DNA of 64,000 bases from assembly GCF_013372285.1 (NCBI RefSeq), contig NZ_CP054301.1, positions 3,882,501-3,946,500 on the forward strand, in the 5' to 3' direction. The stretch is from Marinomonas primoryensis. Its GTDB lineage: Bacteria; Pseudomonadota; Gammaproteobacteria; Pseudomonadales; Marinomonadaceae. Position 1 is the stretch's first letter, and every line of letters starts with the position of its first letter. The notes under the pieces were generated by a model. It did not search any database. It was not told where the DNA came from and saw only the letters and a program-made list of their open reading frames with translations. Positions 17,980 to 28,185 of this stretch are shown in pieces. The position numbers and the translations under genes are program-made.

Positions 17980-19980
17980 TTACACTACTAAGATCTTCTC
18001 GGCAGTTTCGACAACATTTTCTACGGTAAAGCCGAAGTGTTTCAGAAGATCGCCACCAGGCGCAGACTCACCAAATGTGGTCATACCTACCATCGCGCCC
18101 TCAAACCCAACGTACTTGTACCAGTAGTCAGCATGCGCCGCTTCAATAGCAACACGTTTAGTCACGTTACTTGGCAGTACAGACGCTTTATACGCGGCAT
18201 CTTGAGCATCAAACACATTAGTTGATGGCATAGACACAACACGCACCTTGTTACCTTTCGCTGTTAATGCTTCAGCAGACGCCATCGCTAAACCGATTTC
18301 AGAGCCGGTCGCGATCAAAATAAGATCTGCCGTACCAGCGCAATCCTGAAGGACATAACCGCCTTTGGCGACATTTGCTAACTGTTCAGCATCACGTGCT
18401 TGAGCTGGTAAACCTTGGCGAGAGAAGATCAATGACGTTGGACCGTCACGACGCTCTACCGCTGCTTTCCAAGCCACTGCAGTTTCTGCAGCATCACATG
18501 GACGCCAAACCATCATGTTTGGTGTCATGCGCAAGTTAGCCAATTGCTCAACAGGCTGATGCGTTGGCCCATCTTCACCCTGACCAATGGAGTCATGGGT
18601 ATACACAAATACGTTTTGGATGCCCATCAACGCAGACATACGAACCGCATTACGTGCGTATTCCATGAACATCATGAAAGTCGCGCCGTAGTTGATAAAA
18701 CCACCGTGCAAGGACGCACCATTCATGATGCCGCTCATACCAAATTCACGAACACCGTAATAAATGTAGTTGCCAGCAGGATCATCTTGAATGCCTTTTG
18801 AGCCAGACCATAGCGTCAAGTTAGAACCAGCAAGATCTGCAGAACCACCTAACAATTCAGGCAACATTGCACCAAAGAATCCGATCGCATTTTGTGATGC
18901 TTTACGGCTAGCGATGTTCTCGCCTTTGTCTTGGCTTTCTTGAACAAAGGCTTGTGCTTTGGCTTCAAAATCGGCAGGCAACTCGCCTTTAATCACACGA
19001 CGTTCAAATTCTGCCGCCAACTCTGGGAAAGCCGCTTGATACGCTGCAAATTTCGCGTCCCATTCAACTTCACGAGCCGCGCCGTCTTCTTTCGCATCCC
19101 AACCAGAATATACATCAGCGGGGATTTCGAAAGGAGCATAAGGCCATTCAAGAAATTCACGCGCGGCAGCAATTTCAGCATCACCTAATGGTGCGCCGTG
19201 ACAATCATGGCTACCAGACTTATTAGGTGAGCCAAAACCAATCACTGTTTTGCAGCAAATCAAAGTAGGCTTGCTAGTTTCTGCTTTCGCGGCTTCGATC
19301 GCCGCTTTAATTGCCACTGGATCGTGACCATCTACGTCTGCAATAACGTGCCAGCCGTAAGCTTCAAAGCGTTGTGGTGTGTTGTCTGTAAACCAGCCTT
19401 CAACATGACCATCGATAGAAATACCGTTGTCATCCCAAAAAGCGACCAATTTACCTAATTTCAATGTACCCGCTAATGAACAGACTTCGTGGGAAATGCC
19501 TTCCATCAAACAGCCATCGCCAAGGAAGCAATAAGTATTGTGGTCAACTACCGTATGACCTTCACGGTTAAACTGCGCGGCCAAGGTCTTCTCAGCAATG
19601 GCCATACCTACCGCGTTACTAACACCCGCGCCTAAAGGGCCCGTGGTGGTTTCTACGCCATCGGTGTAGCCGTATTCTGGGTGACCTGGTGTTTTAGAGT
19701 GAAGCTGGCGAAATTGTTTTAGCTCTTCAATTGGCAATTTATAGCCAGAAAGGTGTAAAAGAGAATAGATCAACATGGAGCCATGACCGTTAGACAATAC
19801 AAAGCGGTCACGATCAACCCATTTAGAATTGTTCGGGTTATGCTTTAAAAAATCATTCCATAATACTTCAGCGATATCGGCCATACCCATTGGCGCGCCT
19901 GGGTGACCTGAATTAGCTTTTTGAACGGCATCCATACTTAATGCACGTATGGCGTTAGCGAGTTGTTTCCGAGACGGCAT
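17980..19980 (-). CDS. tkt: Transketolase
   Basis: Thiamine-diphosphate enzyme moving two-carbon units among sugar phosphates in the pentose phosphate pathway, supplying erythrose 4-phosphate used by Epd. 666 aa, the normal length. Seen are [19 protein letters not shown], the ThDP-binding [13 protein letters not shown], the pyrimidine-domain segment [17 protein letters not shown] and a C-terminal domain ending [23 protein letters not shown] precedes the ATG. It heads the tkt-epd-pgk-fba cluster and is divergent from metK. Confidence 0.97.
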   Translation of the reverse strand: MPSRKQLANAIRALSMDAVQKANSGHPGAPMGMADIAEVLWNDFLKHNPNNSKWVDRDRFVLSNGHGSMLIYSLLHLSGYKLPIEELKQFRQLHSKTPGHPEYGYTDGVETTTGPLGAGVSNAVGMAIAEKTLAAQFNREGHTVVDHNTYCFLGDGCLMEGISHEVCSLAGTLKLGKLVAFWDDNGISIDGHVEGWFTDNTPQRFEAYGWHVIADVDGHDPVAIKAAIEAAKAETSKPTLICCKTVIGFGSPNKSGSHDCHGAPLGDAEIAAAREFLEWPYAPFEIPADVYSGWDAKEDGAAREVEWDAKFAAYQAAFPELAAEFERRVIKGELPADFEAKAQAFVQESQDKGENIASRKASQNAIGFFGAMLPELLGGSADLAGSNLTLWSGSKGIQDDPAGNYIYYGVREFGMSGIMNGASLHGGFINYGATFMMFMEYARNAVRMSALMGIQNVFVYTHDSIGQGEDGPTHQPVEQLANLRMTPNMMVWRPCDAAETAVAWKAAVERRDGPTSLIFSRQGLPAQARDAEQLANVAKGGYVLQDCAGTADLILIATGSEIGLAMASAEALTAKGNKVRVVSMPSTNVFDAQDAAYKASVLPSNVTKRVAIEAAHADYWYKYVGFEGAMVGMTTFGESAPGGDLLKHFGFTVENVVETAEKILVV

Positions 19981-20218
19981 GGTTATTCCACTCCTGATAG
20001 CTTAACGAACAATGAAGGAACATTCTCTACAGGATGAAGTCAGCATGCAATGCTGGCCCCACCCTTTACACCCAAAGATTGAGCAAAGAAAATGAAATCA
20101 CACAAGAATCTGTACCATCCTAACAAAAAAACGGCCTTTTGCCTCATTAAAATAGCCCTGTCGGGTTGATATTCGACCAGCTCTAGTTCATCATTCGACA
20201 CACTATAAAAGCGTCGAT
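19981..20218. other. Divergent gap upstream of tkt and the metK leader
   Basis: No gene is seen. It should hold the tkt promoter. A TATAAA at 20204-20209 reads towards metK but lacks a good -35 at proper spacing. Confidence 0.4.
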
Positions 20219-20246
20219 TTGTCTCGGCTTGCGGGCGCTATATAAA
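20219..20246 (+). promoter_or_regulatory. Candidate metK promoter
   Basis: TTGTCT (20219-20224) and TATAAA (20241-20246) are 16 bases apart. Transcription would start near 20251, at the first strand of the leader hairpins. The match is moderate only. Confidence 0.45.
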
Positions 20247-20250
20247 CTCA

Positions 20251-20340
20251 GCTAAACAGATACGCAAGAACCTGTTTAGCATTTTATGCAAAACAGGTTT
20301 TTTTATGCCTGTTTAGCGACTAACTCAGCTAAAGAGGAAC
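20251..20340 (+). promoter_or_regulatory. metK leader with alternative hairpins and intrinsic terminator
   Basis: Five segments can pair in competing ways. A (GCTAAACAG, 20251-20259) is perfectly complementary to B (20272-20280) and to D (20309-20317). B overlaps the 5' arm of a terminator, 20269-20277 with 20291-20299, which is followed by seven T (20298-20304). E (GCTAAA, 20328-20333) pairs with D and touches the AAGAGG ribosome site. A:B pairing would prevent the terminator, and D:E would mask the ribosome site. This is the layout of an attenuator or riboswitch controlling metK. No SAM- or SAH-riboswitch consensus known to me is recognisable. Confidence 0.6.
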
Positions 20341-20347
20341 ACTCAAC

Positions 20348-21511
20348 ATGTCCGAATATTCTTTATTTACCTCAGAATCCGTGTCTGAAGGTCATCCAGA
20401 TAAAATTGCAGACCAAGTATCTGACGCCATTCTAGACGCCATCCTAGCAAAAGACCCAGAAGCCCGTGTGGCGTGTGAAACCCTAGTAAAAACAGGCATG
20501 GTATTGGTGGCGGGTGAAGTGCGCACCAACGCTTGGGTCGACATCGAAGAGATAGCTCGCGGCGTTATCCGCGAAATTGGCTACAACAGTTCAGACATGG
20601 GATTCGATTGGGAGTCTTGTGCCGTGATGAACGCCATTGGTAAACAGTCGGCAGAAATCGCGATGGGCGTTGATGAAGCAGATGAACACGAACAAGGCGC
20701 AGGCGACCAAGGCTTAATGTTCGGTTTTGCGACCAATGAAACCGACGTGTTAATGCCTGCTCCGATTACTTATGCGCATCGCCTGGTTAAACGCCAAGCC
20801 GAAGTCCGCAAAAATGGCACATTAGACTTTCTTCGCCCAGACGCGAAAAGCCAAGTCACGTTCCGCTACGATGAAAACGGTAAGCCTTGCGCGATTGATG
20901 CGGTTGTTTTGTCAACGCAGCACAGCAAATCGATAAAACAAGCTGACCTTCGTGAAGCGGTAATGGAAGAAATCATCAAACCCGTTCTTCCAGCTGAATG
21001 GTTATCAAAAGACACCAAATATTTCATCAACCCAACGGGACAATTCATCATTGGTGGACCAGTGGGCGATTGTGGTTTAACCGGTCGTAAAATCATTGTT
21101 GATACTTACGGCGGCATGGCACGCCATGGCGGCGGCGCTTTCTCTGGTAAAGACCCATCTAAGGTTGATCGTTCTGCGGCTTACGCCGGTCGCTATGTGG
21201 CGAAAAATATCGTTGCCGCTGGTCTTGCAGACAAATGTGAAATCCAGATTTCCTACGCCATTGGTGTAGCAGAGCCAACATCGATTAGCATTAATACTTT
21301 CGGTACTGGCAAAGTAAGCGATACAGTTATCTCACAATTGGTTCGCGAGCACTTTGAATTACGCCCAGCGGGTTTAATAAAAATGCTCGATCTAAAACGT
21401 CCAATTTATCTGCCAACGGCGGCTTACGGGCACTTTGGTCGCGAAGACGAGAATTTCACTTGGGAAAAAACAGACAAAGCAGACGCATTACGTAAAGCCG
21501 CTGGTTTATAA
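20348..21511 (+). CDS. metK: S-adenosylmethionine synthetase
   Basis: Makes SAM from methionine and ATP. 387 aa, full length. Motifs are [35 protein letters not shown] with the hexapeptide-type ATP site, [20 protein letters not shown] and [19 protein letters not shown] (phosphate loop). AAGAGG lies 10 bases upstream of the ATG. The 5' leader has terminator and anti-terminator potential. It is followed by its own strong terminator, so it is probably monocistronic. Confidence 0.98.
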   Translation: MSEYSLFTSESVSEGHPDKIADQVSDAILDAILAKDPEARVACETLVKTGMVLVAGEVRTNAWVDIEEIARGVIREIGYNSSDMGFDWESCAVMNAIGKQSAEIAMGVDEADEHEQGAGDQGLMFGFATNETDVLMPAPITYAHRLVKRQAEVRKNGTLDFLRPDAKSQVTFRYDENGKPCAIDAVVLSTQHSKSIKQADLREAVMEEIIKPVLPAEWLSKDTKYFINPTGQFIIGGPVGDCGLTGRKIIVDTYGGMARHGGGAFSGKDPSKVDRSAAYAGRYVAKNIVAAGLADKCEIQISYAIGVAEPTSISINTFGTGKVSDTVISQLVREHFELRPAGLIKMLDLKRPIYLPTAAYGHFGREDENFTWEKTDKADALRKAAGL

Positions 21512-21530
21512 TTTTCTGATTTTCCGTTAT

Positions 21531-21590
21531 AAAGCCTTCTTCTGTATAACTCTCTTTATAAGAGTGACGTTGCAGAAGAAGGCTTTTTTA
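21531..21590 (+). terminator. Terminator after metK
   Basis: A perfect 14-bp stem (21531-21544 with 21573-21586) with a long loop is followed by a T run. Confidence 0.88.
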
Positions 21591-21631
21591 TTTCTACCTC
21601 TTTTTCAAACAATAGGAAACATAGGATAAGT

Positions 21632-22363
21632 ATGCGTATTCCAAGAATTTTTATCGATACAGAACTCAATGAGAATACGACCCTTGCCCTACCTGATTCG
21701 TCATTTCAGCATTTATGCAAAGTGCTACGATTAAAGTCAGATCATCCTATTAGAGTCTTTAACGGCAAAGGAGGTCAGTTTAATGCCACCTTATGTGATG
21801 TAGAGAAACGTAGCGCAAACATCCGTATTGCCGGCTTTGAAGCACTGAATAATGAATCACCAATACAAGTTACCATCGGGCAAACATTATCCCGAGGCGA
21901 GCGAATGGACTATGCTATTCAAAAAGCAGTCGAAGCTGGCGTCTACGCCATTCAGCCACTGTTCAGTGAACGCTGTGAAGTTAAATTACAAGACAGCCGA
22001 GCCGAGAAGCGCTTACAGCATTGGCAGCAAGTAGCAATTAGCGCAACGGAACAATGTGGTCGAGGTATTGTCCCTATTGTCTGTGCGCCATTAGAATTGA
22101 GCTATTGGATCGTGAATTGTAATGAAATGTTAAAGCTAACATTGCATCATCACAGTGCAAAACCCATTCGCTACTTTGAACGCCCAACAAACAACAGAGT
22201 TTGTTTACTCATAGGACCTGAAGGTGGTTTAAGCAGTGATGAAGTCCAACTCGCTGAAAACAATGGTTTTAATGCTATTTCTTTAGGCCCAAGAGTACTA
22301 AGAACTGAAACCGCTCCTGTGGTTGCTCTTAGTGTTATTAATACTTTGTGGGGCGATATTTAA
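21632..22363 (+). CDS. rsmE: 16S rRNA (uracil1498-N3)-methyltransferase
   Basis: SPOUT-class SAM methyltransferase acting on U1498 of 16S rRNA. 243 aa: N-terminal PUA-like domain (about 1-70; QHLCKVLRLK) and C-terminal knotted domain with KAVEAGVYAIQPLFSERC, LLIGPEGGLSSDEV and LGPRVLRTETAPVVAL, all diagnostic of RsmE. It follows metK by 120 bases across a terminator. In many relatives it sits near metK and gshB, as here. Confidence 0.95.
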   Translation: MRIPRIFIDTELNENTTLALPDSSFQHLCKVLRLKSDHPIRVFNGKGGQFNATLCDVEKRSANIRIAGFEALNNESPIQVTIGQTLSRGERMDYAIQKAVEAGVYAIQPLFSERCEVKLQDSRAEKRLQHWQQVAISATEQCGRGIVPIVCAPLELSYWIVNCNEMLKLTLHHHSAKPIRYFERPTNNRVCLLIGPEGGLSSDEVQLAENNGFNAISLGPRVLRTETAPVVALSVINTLWGDI

Positions 22364-22473
22364 TCGTATTAATATAAAAGCCCAATGTAGAGATCACTAA
22401 CAGAATCGCTACATATTCACGGCATAAATAGCGTTAAGATTTGAGCTGAACATATTAAAGGACAAATGATCGC

Positions 22474-23976
22474 ATGTTTTACCGAATAGTTATGATTTGC
22501 ACGGTTTATACAGGGACGCTTTTTTTACCGGCAACCGCACAAGCAATCTCTCTTGAAGAGGCAACGTATACCGCAATAGAAAACAGCCCTACCGTTAGAC
22601 AATCTATTGCAGAATACCGCGAGTTTAAAGAAAACACTGAGTTAGCTCGTCGTTCCGGCTATTACCCAAGCGCGGACATCTCCGCTGGGATAGGACACGA
22701 AACCACCTACGCGGACAACGCTACCTCGGAAGACATCGACCTGACTCGCCGAGAGTTAACACTGTCGCTTAATCAGCCTCTTTTCAATGGCTTTTCGACA
22801 CAAAACGAAGTGGAACGACTGTCCAGTGAAGCAGAAGCCCAGCGCTGGGCTGCGCTGATTGCAGTAGAAAATACCGCACTCGAAGTCGCTCAAGTTTACG
22901 CCAACATTTTACGATACCGTGAACTCGTTACTCTTGCCGAACTGAACTTAAAAACACACGAACGCATTTACGGGCAAATCAAACTAAAAAGTGATTCTGG
23001 CATTGGACGTCAATCAGACCTGAGCCAAATAACCGCTCGTCTTGCTAAGGCGCACGCGAATCACTTCGCGGCAATCAACAACCTGACAGATGCGGAAAGT
23101 AACTATTACAATATCGTTGGAGAGTTTCCACCTAAAAATCTCATTTACCCCGTACCTGATAATGACTTGCTGCCAAAGGATCTGGATTCTGCCATCAATG
23201 AAGCACTGAAGAAAAACCCAGCAATCGAAGGAGCATATTGGGATGTTGCCGCAACAGAAAGTCTCCAAAAAATCACCGATGCTGACAACTACCCTAGCGT
23301 GAACTTTGTCGTAGAGCGGACATGGAATAATAATATAGACGGTAGCGAAGGCCCAAGCGAAGACTTGCTCGCTATGGTGCGCCTAAACTATAACCTGTAC
23401 AGCGGTGGTGCACACAAACGTAAAAAAGAAGTCGCAGTTCAGAAAAATGTTCAAGCAACAGAAATACGACGTCAAACCATTAGAGACACAGAACTCACCG
23501 TTCGACTGTCATGGGCGGCTTTTGAAGCCACTAATGGCCAGAAAGAACACATCCGACAATATGTTATTGCTACGAAAGAGTCTCAAATAGCGTATGAAAA
23601 ACAATTTCGCCTAGGGCGTCGTACACTGTTAGACGTACTTGATAGTGAAAATGAGCTGTTCCAAGCTCGCCAAGACTACGTAAATGCAGACTATGATGAA
23701 CTCTTCTCTGAATTTCGTCTCTTTAATGCAAAAGGTGAGCTGATGCGTGCCTTTCGTATTTATCGCCCTCAGTTGCTTGGTTTTAATGATGAGTTTGATA
23801 AAAAACAAGCACCACCGACGGGTCGCCCAAGCGCCGTTGATGAGCTAAAAGCGGCTGAAAATACGATACAAGAGGATTCCTCTACATCACCTCAAACTCC
23901 ACCAACAAATAGCACTAAGAACACACAAGAAAGTGAGCTTTTTCTTGATGCCGGTGGCAATGCAGGAAGTTGGTAA
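22474..23976 (+). CDS. TolC-family outer membrane protein, LapE/AggA-like
   Basis: Outer-membrane channel of a type I secretion or efflux system, 500 aa. A signal peptide covers residues 1-25 (AQA end). Two OEP repeats of long helices and barrel strands follow, and the region RRTLLDVLDSENELFQARQD near residue 390 is typical of the LapE/AggA branch that exports large adhesins. The last 60 residues are a low-complexity tail rich in Pro, Thr and Ser. No ABC or membrane-fusion partner lies nearby, so the export partner must be elsewhere. Confidence 0.85.
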   Translation: MFYRIVMICTVYTGTLFLPATAQAISLEEATYTAIENSPTVRQSIAEYREFKENTELARRSGYYPSADISAGIGHETTYADNATSEDIDLTRRELTLSLNQPLFNGFSTQNEVERLSSEAEAQRWAALIAVENTALEVAQVYANILRYRELVTLAELNLKTHERIYGQIKLKSDSGIGRQSDLSQITARLAKAHANHFAAINNLTDAESNYYNIVGEFPPKNLIYPVPDNDLLPKDLDSAINEALKKNPAIEGAYWDVAATESLQKITDADNYPSVNFVVERTWNNNIDGSEGPSEDLLAMVRLNYNLYSGGAHKRKKEVAVQKNVQATEIRRQTIRDTELTVRLSWAAFEATNGQKEHIRQYVIATKESQIAYEKQFRLGRRTLLDVLDSENELFQARQDYVNADYDELFSEFRLFNAKGELMRAFRIYRPQLLGFNDEFDKKQAPPTGRPSAVDELKAAENTIQEDSSTSPQTPPTNSTKNTQESELFLDAGGNAGSW

Positions 23977-24067
23977 TTATTAAAAAAGCGCAGCATACTT
24001 TGAAAACACACATTATTGGGCACCATTTTATAACCAAATAACCAATGATTTTACTTTTAAAAACAAG

Positions 24068-24100
24068 CCAGCGTCGTCATTTAAAAAATGCTTACGCTGG
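24068..24100 (+). repeat. Hairpin between the TolC-like gene and gshB
   Basis: CCAGCGT (24068-24074) pairs with ACGCTGG (24094-24100), and CATTT with AAATG inside it. There is no T run after it. It may be a transcript-stabilising or weak termination structure. The rest of the 294-base gap (23977-24270) shows nothing clear. Confidence 0.45.
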
Positions 24101-24270
24101 TGAACTTTTACATTCAAGCCATCTCGCTCAGTATTCTTGTTCGCCAAGGTAACTATCTGCACGTCATGGGTGTTTTTTCTTCTCAGCGCCCCCATATTTC
24201 TATAGCATCAATATCTATTAACAGACGTTTCAACGCACTAAAACGTTGCTTTCGCTTTAGGAACCACTCT

Positions 24271-25218
24271 ATGACTATCAAGCTCGGCATTGTAATGGAT
24301 CCAATTTCATCCATTAACTACAAAAAAGACACGTCACTCGCCATGCTATGGGCTGCGGCCGAAAAGGGCTGGCAACTTATTTACATGGAGCAAAAAGACT
24401 TATTTCTAGACAATGGCAAAGCGTATGCCATGACTCGCCCACTGAATGTTCATAAAGACCCGGCTCATTTTTATGATCTAGGTGAAGAAAGCAAAATGCC
24501 ATTAGGCGAGCTGGATGTGATCTTAATGCGAAAAGATCCGCCATTTGATAGCGAATTCGTCTACAGCACCATGATTTTGGAACAAGCAGAAAGAGACGGC
24601 GCTCTTGTTGTCAACAATCCCAAAAGCTTACGCGACTGCAATGAAAAGCTTTTTGCCACTCAATTTCCACAATGCTGTCCTCCGGTATTGGTTACCCGAC
24701 GCGCCGATTTACTGAAAAGCTTTCATAAAGAACACGGCGATGTGATCTTTAAACCACTAGATGGCATGGGTGGTACGTCTATTTTCCGCATTAAACCTGA
24801 CGATTCAAATGTTAGCGTTATTATTGAAACATTAACAAACATGGGCGTAGAGCAAATTATGGCGCAAAAGTTTATCCCTGAAATAAAACAAGGCGATAAA
24901 CGTATTCTCGTTGTGAATGGGGAGCCTGTACCTTTTGCGCTGGCACGAATTCCAGCATCAGGCGAGACCAGAGGAAACCTAGCCGCAGGCGGTCGTGGGG
25001 AAGGCCGACCACTAACCGATCGTGACCGTTGGATTTGTGATCAAGTTATCCCATCACTAAAAGAGAAAGGATTAATGTTTGTCGGCTTAGACGTGATCGG
25101 TGATTATCTCACCGAAATCAATGTGACAAGCCCAACCTGTGTCCGTGAATTAGACACTCAATTTGGCTTAAATATCGCCATGACATTGATAGAAGCCATA
25201 GAAAAGCGTCTTCAGTAA
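24271..25218 (+). CDS. gshB: Glutathione synthetase
   Basis: ATP-grasp ligase joining gamma-glutamylcysteine and glycine. The start is placed at MTIKLGIVMDP, with TAGGA eight bases before it. The reading frame is open for 61 codons upstream, but that part has no family counterpart. At 315 aa it has the normal GshB length. Seen are VMDPISSINYKKDTSLAMLW, FKPLDGMGGTSIFRI (ATP-binding loop), the Gly-rich SGETRGNLAAGGRGEG and the metal-binding TEINVTSPTCVREL. It is followed 7 bases later by a TonB-like gene. Confidence 0.96.
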   Translation: MTIKLGIVMDPISSINYKKDTSLAMLWAAAEKGWQLIYMEQKDLFLDNGKAYAMTRPLNVHKDPAHFYDLGEESKMPLGELDVILMRKDPPFDSEFVYSTMILEQAERDGALVVNNPKSLRDCNEKLFATQFPQCCPPVLVTRRADLLKSFHKEHGDVIFKPLDGMGGTSIFRIKPDDSNVSVIIETLTNMGVEQIMAQKFIPEIKQGDKRILVVNGEPVPFALARIPASGETRGNLAAGGRGEGRPLTDRDRWICDQVIPSLKEKGLMFVGLDVIGDYLTEINVTSPTCVRELDTQFGLNIAMTLIEAIEKRLQ

Positions 25219-25225
25219 TATCAGC

Positions 25226-26086
25226 ATGCGAACAATAGACAAGTTTTCTGTCGCACTCTTCATCGCCATTAGCGCTCATGTGCTAATGGTGATGCTGATT
25301 GGCTTCGACTTTGAACTACCAGCGCCTAAGCCAAAAACGCTTGAAGTGACCTTGGTTCAACATACAACGAAAGCACCAAAGGATGCTGACTTCATTGCCC
25401 AAGCAAATCAACAAGCAAGCGGAACTGAGCTGCGTAAGAAAAAGCTTACCACCACAGAAAACTCACGTTTTTTATCGGATACGATTCAAGAAATTTCGCC
25501 ACCCGTGCAACCACAATTGGCTTCTGCAGAACCGATTGACGAGCCAAGCTTATTAGCCACAAAAAACCAAAAAGCCGTCTTTGAAATAGCCAAGGAATCA
25601 GAGAAAGAACCCAAAACCCTTGAAGAACAATTTCGTGGTGAAACACAAATTCCGAGTCATCTATCTAATGATATTGCGACTCTAGAGGCCTTACTCGACC
25701 AACAACGTCAATCCTATGCAAAACGCCCAAGAATACGACGACTCACCTCAGTTTCAGCCAAAGCAGCTATGGACGCTCAATACCTAGATGATTGGCGGCG
25801 GAGAATCGAACGCATTGGCAACATACACTACCCAGAAGAAGCGAAGCGCAACCACCTCTATGGAGAGCTGCGCTTAGCCGTTATTTTACTGCCTAATGGC
25901 CATGTGGATGATATTGAAGTACTTCACTCCTCAGGCGTTAGAGTATTAGATGATGCCGCCATGCGAATCGTTCGTTTAGCCGAACCTTTTCAAGTTTTTC
26001 CAACGGAGTTAAAAAAAGAAGTGGATCAACTGGAAATCATTCGCACATGGCGATTTGTTACTGGCGACCAATTACAAAGCCAATGA
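25226..26086 (+). CDS. Energy transducer TonB-like protein
   Basis: 286 aa. One N-terminal membrane anchor (about residues 8-27) is followed by a short Pro/Lys stretch (ELPAPKPKTLEV), a long charged periplasmic linker, and a C-terminal TonB domain (about 190-280) with YPEEAKRNHLYGELRLAVIL and the strand IEVLHSSGVRVLDDAAMRIV. It follows gshB by 7 bases, an arrangement also known in Pseudomonas. ExbB/ExbD are not in the window. It may energise an outer-membrane receptor or serve in envelope integrity; the specific partner is unknown. Confidence 0.85.
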   Translation: MRTIDKFSVALFIAISAHVLMVMLIGFDFELPAPKPKTLEVTLVQHTTKAPKDADFIAQANQQASGTELRKKKLTTTENSRFLSDTIQEISPPVQPQLASAEPIDEPSLLATKNQKAVFEIAKESEKEPKTLEEQFRGETQIPSHLSNDIATLEALLDQQRQSYAKRPRIRRLTSVSAKAAMDAQYLDDWRRRIERIGNIHYPEEAKRNHLYGELRLAVILLPNGHVDDIEVLHSSGVRVLDDAAMRIVRLAEPFQVFPTELKKEVDQLEIIRTWRFVTGDQLQSQ

Positions 26087-26123
26087 CCTCGAAGCAAGCC
26101 TATTCATCATAAAGCACAGCCAC

Positions 26124-26148
26124 AAAAAAGCCCTCCGAAGAGGGCTTA
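26124..26148. terminator. Terminator between the tonB-like gene and rpoH
   Basis: The 8-bp stem AAGCCCTC/GAGGGCTT (26128-26135 with 26140-26147) has a tetraloop. Six T follow on the minus strand, so it mainly serves rpoH. Confidence 0.85.
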
Positions 26149-26180
26149 ATCGTCGTTACTAACAGGCGGTTAATTAAGCA

Positions 26181-27047
26181 TCAATCAAATTGACCATCGC
26201 CCATTGCAAGACGTATTTTTTTCATTGCGTTCTTTTCAAGTTGTCGAATACGTTCTGCTGACACTCCGTATTCATCGGCCAACTCATGTAAGGTTGATTT
26301 CGCATCAGACAACCAGCGCTGGACAAGAATATTACGGCTGCGTTCATCAAGATCAGACATAGCCACTTCGAGTCGCTGATTCGAGTCTTCTTCCCAGTTA
26401 CCGTTTTCAAGTAAGGTCGCAGGATCAGCTCGATGATCTTCTAAATATTGTGACGGCGCTTTAAAAGCACTTTCATCATCATCGTCTGCTGAAGCATCGA
26501 ATGCCATATCAGAAGAACTTAAACGGCCTTCCATTTGACGAACCACTTCAGGCGTTACGCCTAAATCGCTAGCGACAGACTCGACTTCTGAGTTACTGAA
26601 CCAAGACAGTGTCTTTTTCGCGCTGCGCAAATTAAAGAACATTTTGCGCTGAGCTTTCGTGGTTGCTACTTTAACGATACGCCAGTTTTTCAAAATAAAT
26701 TCATGGATCTCAGCTTTAATCCAATGCACGGCGAAAGAAACAAGGCGCACGCCAACTTCAGGATTAAAGCGCTTCACAGCTTTCATCAAGCCAACATTGC
26801 CTTCCTGAATCAAATCACCTTGGGCTAAACCGTAGCCAGAGTAACTTTTTGCAATATGCACAACAAACCTTAAATGCGACATAACCAAGGTACGCGCGGC
26901 TTCAAGGTCTTCTTGATAATAAAGACGCTCAGCCAAGGTTTTTTCTTCGTCAGCGGTTAAAATCGGAATTCGGCTAACGGCTTGTATGTAGGACTCTAGG
27001 TTCTGGCCTGGAATCATAATATCCGTAGGCTGGAGAGTTTTACCCAT
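26181..27047 (-). CDS. rpoH: RNA polymerase sigma-32 (heat-shock sigma factor)
   Basis: Directs RNA polymerase to heat-shock promoters. 288 aa with region 2 ([40 protein letters not shown]), the RpoH box [13 protein letters not shown] that separates it from other sigma factors, and region 4 ending [19 protein letters not shown]. The ATG at 27047 is preferred because AGGTGG lies 8 bases upstream; an alternative GTG four codons earlier overlaps that ribosome site. It sits downstream of ftsX-E-Y on the same strand, the usual gammaproteobacterial order. A palindrome lies in its leader. Confidence 0.97.
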   Translation of the reverse strand: MGKTLQPTDIMIPGQNLESYIQAVSRIPILTADEEKTLAERLYYQEDLEAARTLVMSHLRFVVHIAKSYSGYGLAQGDLIQEGNVGLMKAVKRFNPEVGVRLVSFAVHWIKAEIHEFILKNWRIVKVATTKAQRKMFFNLRSAKKTLSWFSNSEVESVASDLGVTPEVVRQMEGRLSSSDMAFDASADDDDESAFKAPSQYLEDHRADPATLLENGNWEEDSNQRLEVAMSDLDERSRNILVQRWLSDAKSTLHELADEYGVSAERIRQLEKNAMKKIRLAMGDGQFD

Positions 27048-27071
27048 CTCTATTTCCACCTTTCTAATTGT

Positions 27072-27086
27072 TCATACTGTGTATGA
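27072..27086. promoter_or_regulatory. Palindrome in the rpoH leader
   Basis: TCATACtgtGTATGA is a perfect 6+3+6 inverted repeat about 25 bases upstream of the rpoH start. It could be an operator, or a small hairpin near the ribosome site. On the minus strand TTGATA followed 18 bases later by TATGAA overlaps it and could be a promoter. Confidence 0.4.
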
Positions 27087-27177
27087 CAAAATACTATCAA
27101 GTAAAGTCTGCGGGTGTGTGACATAAATGTGAATAAATCATGGCTATTGTCTTAATACTGATTTTAGCCCTTTATGT

Positions 27178-28185
27178 TCACTGCAGTTCAATATTTGTTA
27201 TGTGTCGATTAACGGCAATCCACGCCCCGACCACACCAACAAATGCGCTAATAGTTAAACATAAAACAATCTCATCTGCATTAAAAGTCTGCAGCTGAAA
27301 ACCACTTTGATAGAGCTCGATCAATCTTTCTGCTGGTGCGCTTACCCACCAGCTAAGCAAGAGAATACATAGACTGGCAAAAAAACCACCAAGCACACCA
27401 AACCAAAAACCCATGTACAAAAATGGTCGACGAATATACGCATCGGTCGCACCAACCAACTTCATCACCAAGACTTCATTACGGCGACTTTCGACCGCCA
27501 TTCTGATCGTGTTCCCCACAATCAGAAACACCGCAACCACCAACAAGACAGATAAAGCATACACAAATCTCTGACCAAAACTCAGTATATTGGCAAGGCG
27601 CTGTAACCATTGTGCATCCAGCTCTGCGTATTCCACTTCTTTTTGCGCATCCAATTGGTCACGTAACGCTTGTAAGTTGGACAAGGTCGTTACGTCTACC
27701 GCTTCTTTGGGAATGACTCGTAAGACAATCGGCAACGGATTCTCTGGTAAAGAAGACATGATCTGCTCATATCCGCTTGATCGTTCGAAATATCTAAGGC
27801 CTTCTTCTTTAGAAATGTACTCAACCGATGCCACATCTTTTTGCGCGGAAATACGATGCGATAACGCCAATGCTTGCGTGTCTTCTAAGCCAGGGAAAAG
27901 ATAGAGCGTAATAACCGATTGCTGCTCCCACTGATCGGTAACAGATTGCACGTTCTTCAATAAAACATACAAGCCGCCCGGTAACGATAATGCAATGGCG
28001 ATAACCATAACGGTCATAATACTGGCCAATGGGTAACCCACCAGACGCATGAAGCTTTCCATTAATGTTGCTTGATGCTGACGGAAATACTTACCGGGGT
28101 GAAAGGAGGTCCGTGTCGGCCAATGATGTTTGGTCGCTTTAATCGACTCGCGTGTCGCGCCTCGTTGATTCGGCTTTTGTGCCAT
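27178..28185 (-). CDS. ftsX: Cell-division protein FtsX
   Basis: Inner-membrane partner of FtsE in the divisome, regulating peptidoglycan amidases from within the membrane. 335 aa: a basic cytoplasmic N-terminal arm, one membrane segment (about 55-78), a periplasmic domain of about 120 residues, then three more segments. LRYFERSSGYEQIMSSLPEN and RNEVLVMKLVGATDAYIRRP are typical of FtsX. Its start lies directly after the ftsE stop. The 118-base gap to rpoH probably holds the rpoH promoter. Confidence 0.95.
   Translation of the reverse strand: MAQKPNQRGATRESIKATKHHWPTRTSFHPGKYFRQHQATLMESFMRLVGYPLASIMTVMVIAIALSLPGGLYVLLKNVQSVTDQWEQQSVITLYLFPGLEDTQALALSHRISAQKDVASVEYISKEEGLRYFERSSGYEQIMSSLPENPLPIVLRVIPKEAVDVTTLSNLQALRDQLDAQKEVEYAELDAQWLQRLANILSFGQRFVYALSVLLVVAVFLIVGNTIRMAVESRRNEVLVMKLVGATDAYIRRPFLYMGFWFGVLGGFFASLCILLLSWWVSAPAERLIELYQSGFQLQTFNADEIVLCLTISAFVGVVGAWIAVNRHITNIELQ

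Noticed and set aside
20219-20347. Known SAM or SAH riboswitch class at metK
   Set aside because: None of the conserved core words of the classes I know was found; only competing helices and a terminator are seen.
24088-24270. 61-residue N-terminal extension of gshB
   Set aside because: GshB relatives start at the MTIKLGIVMDP position, which has its own ribosome site.
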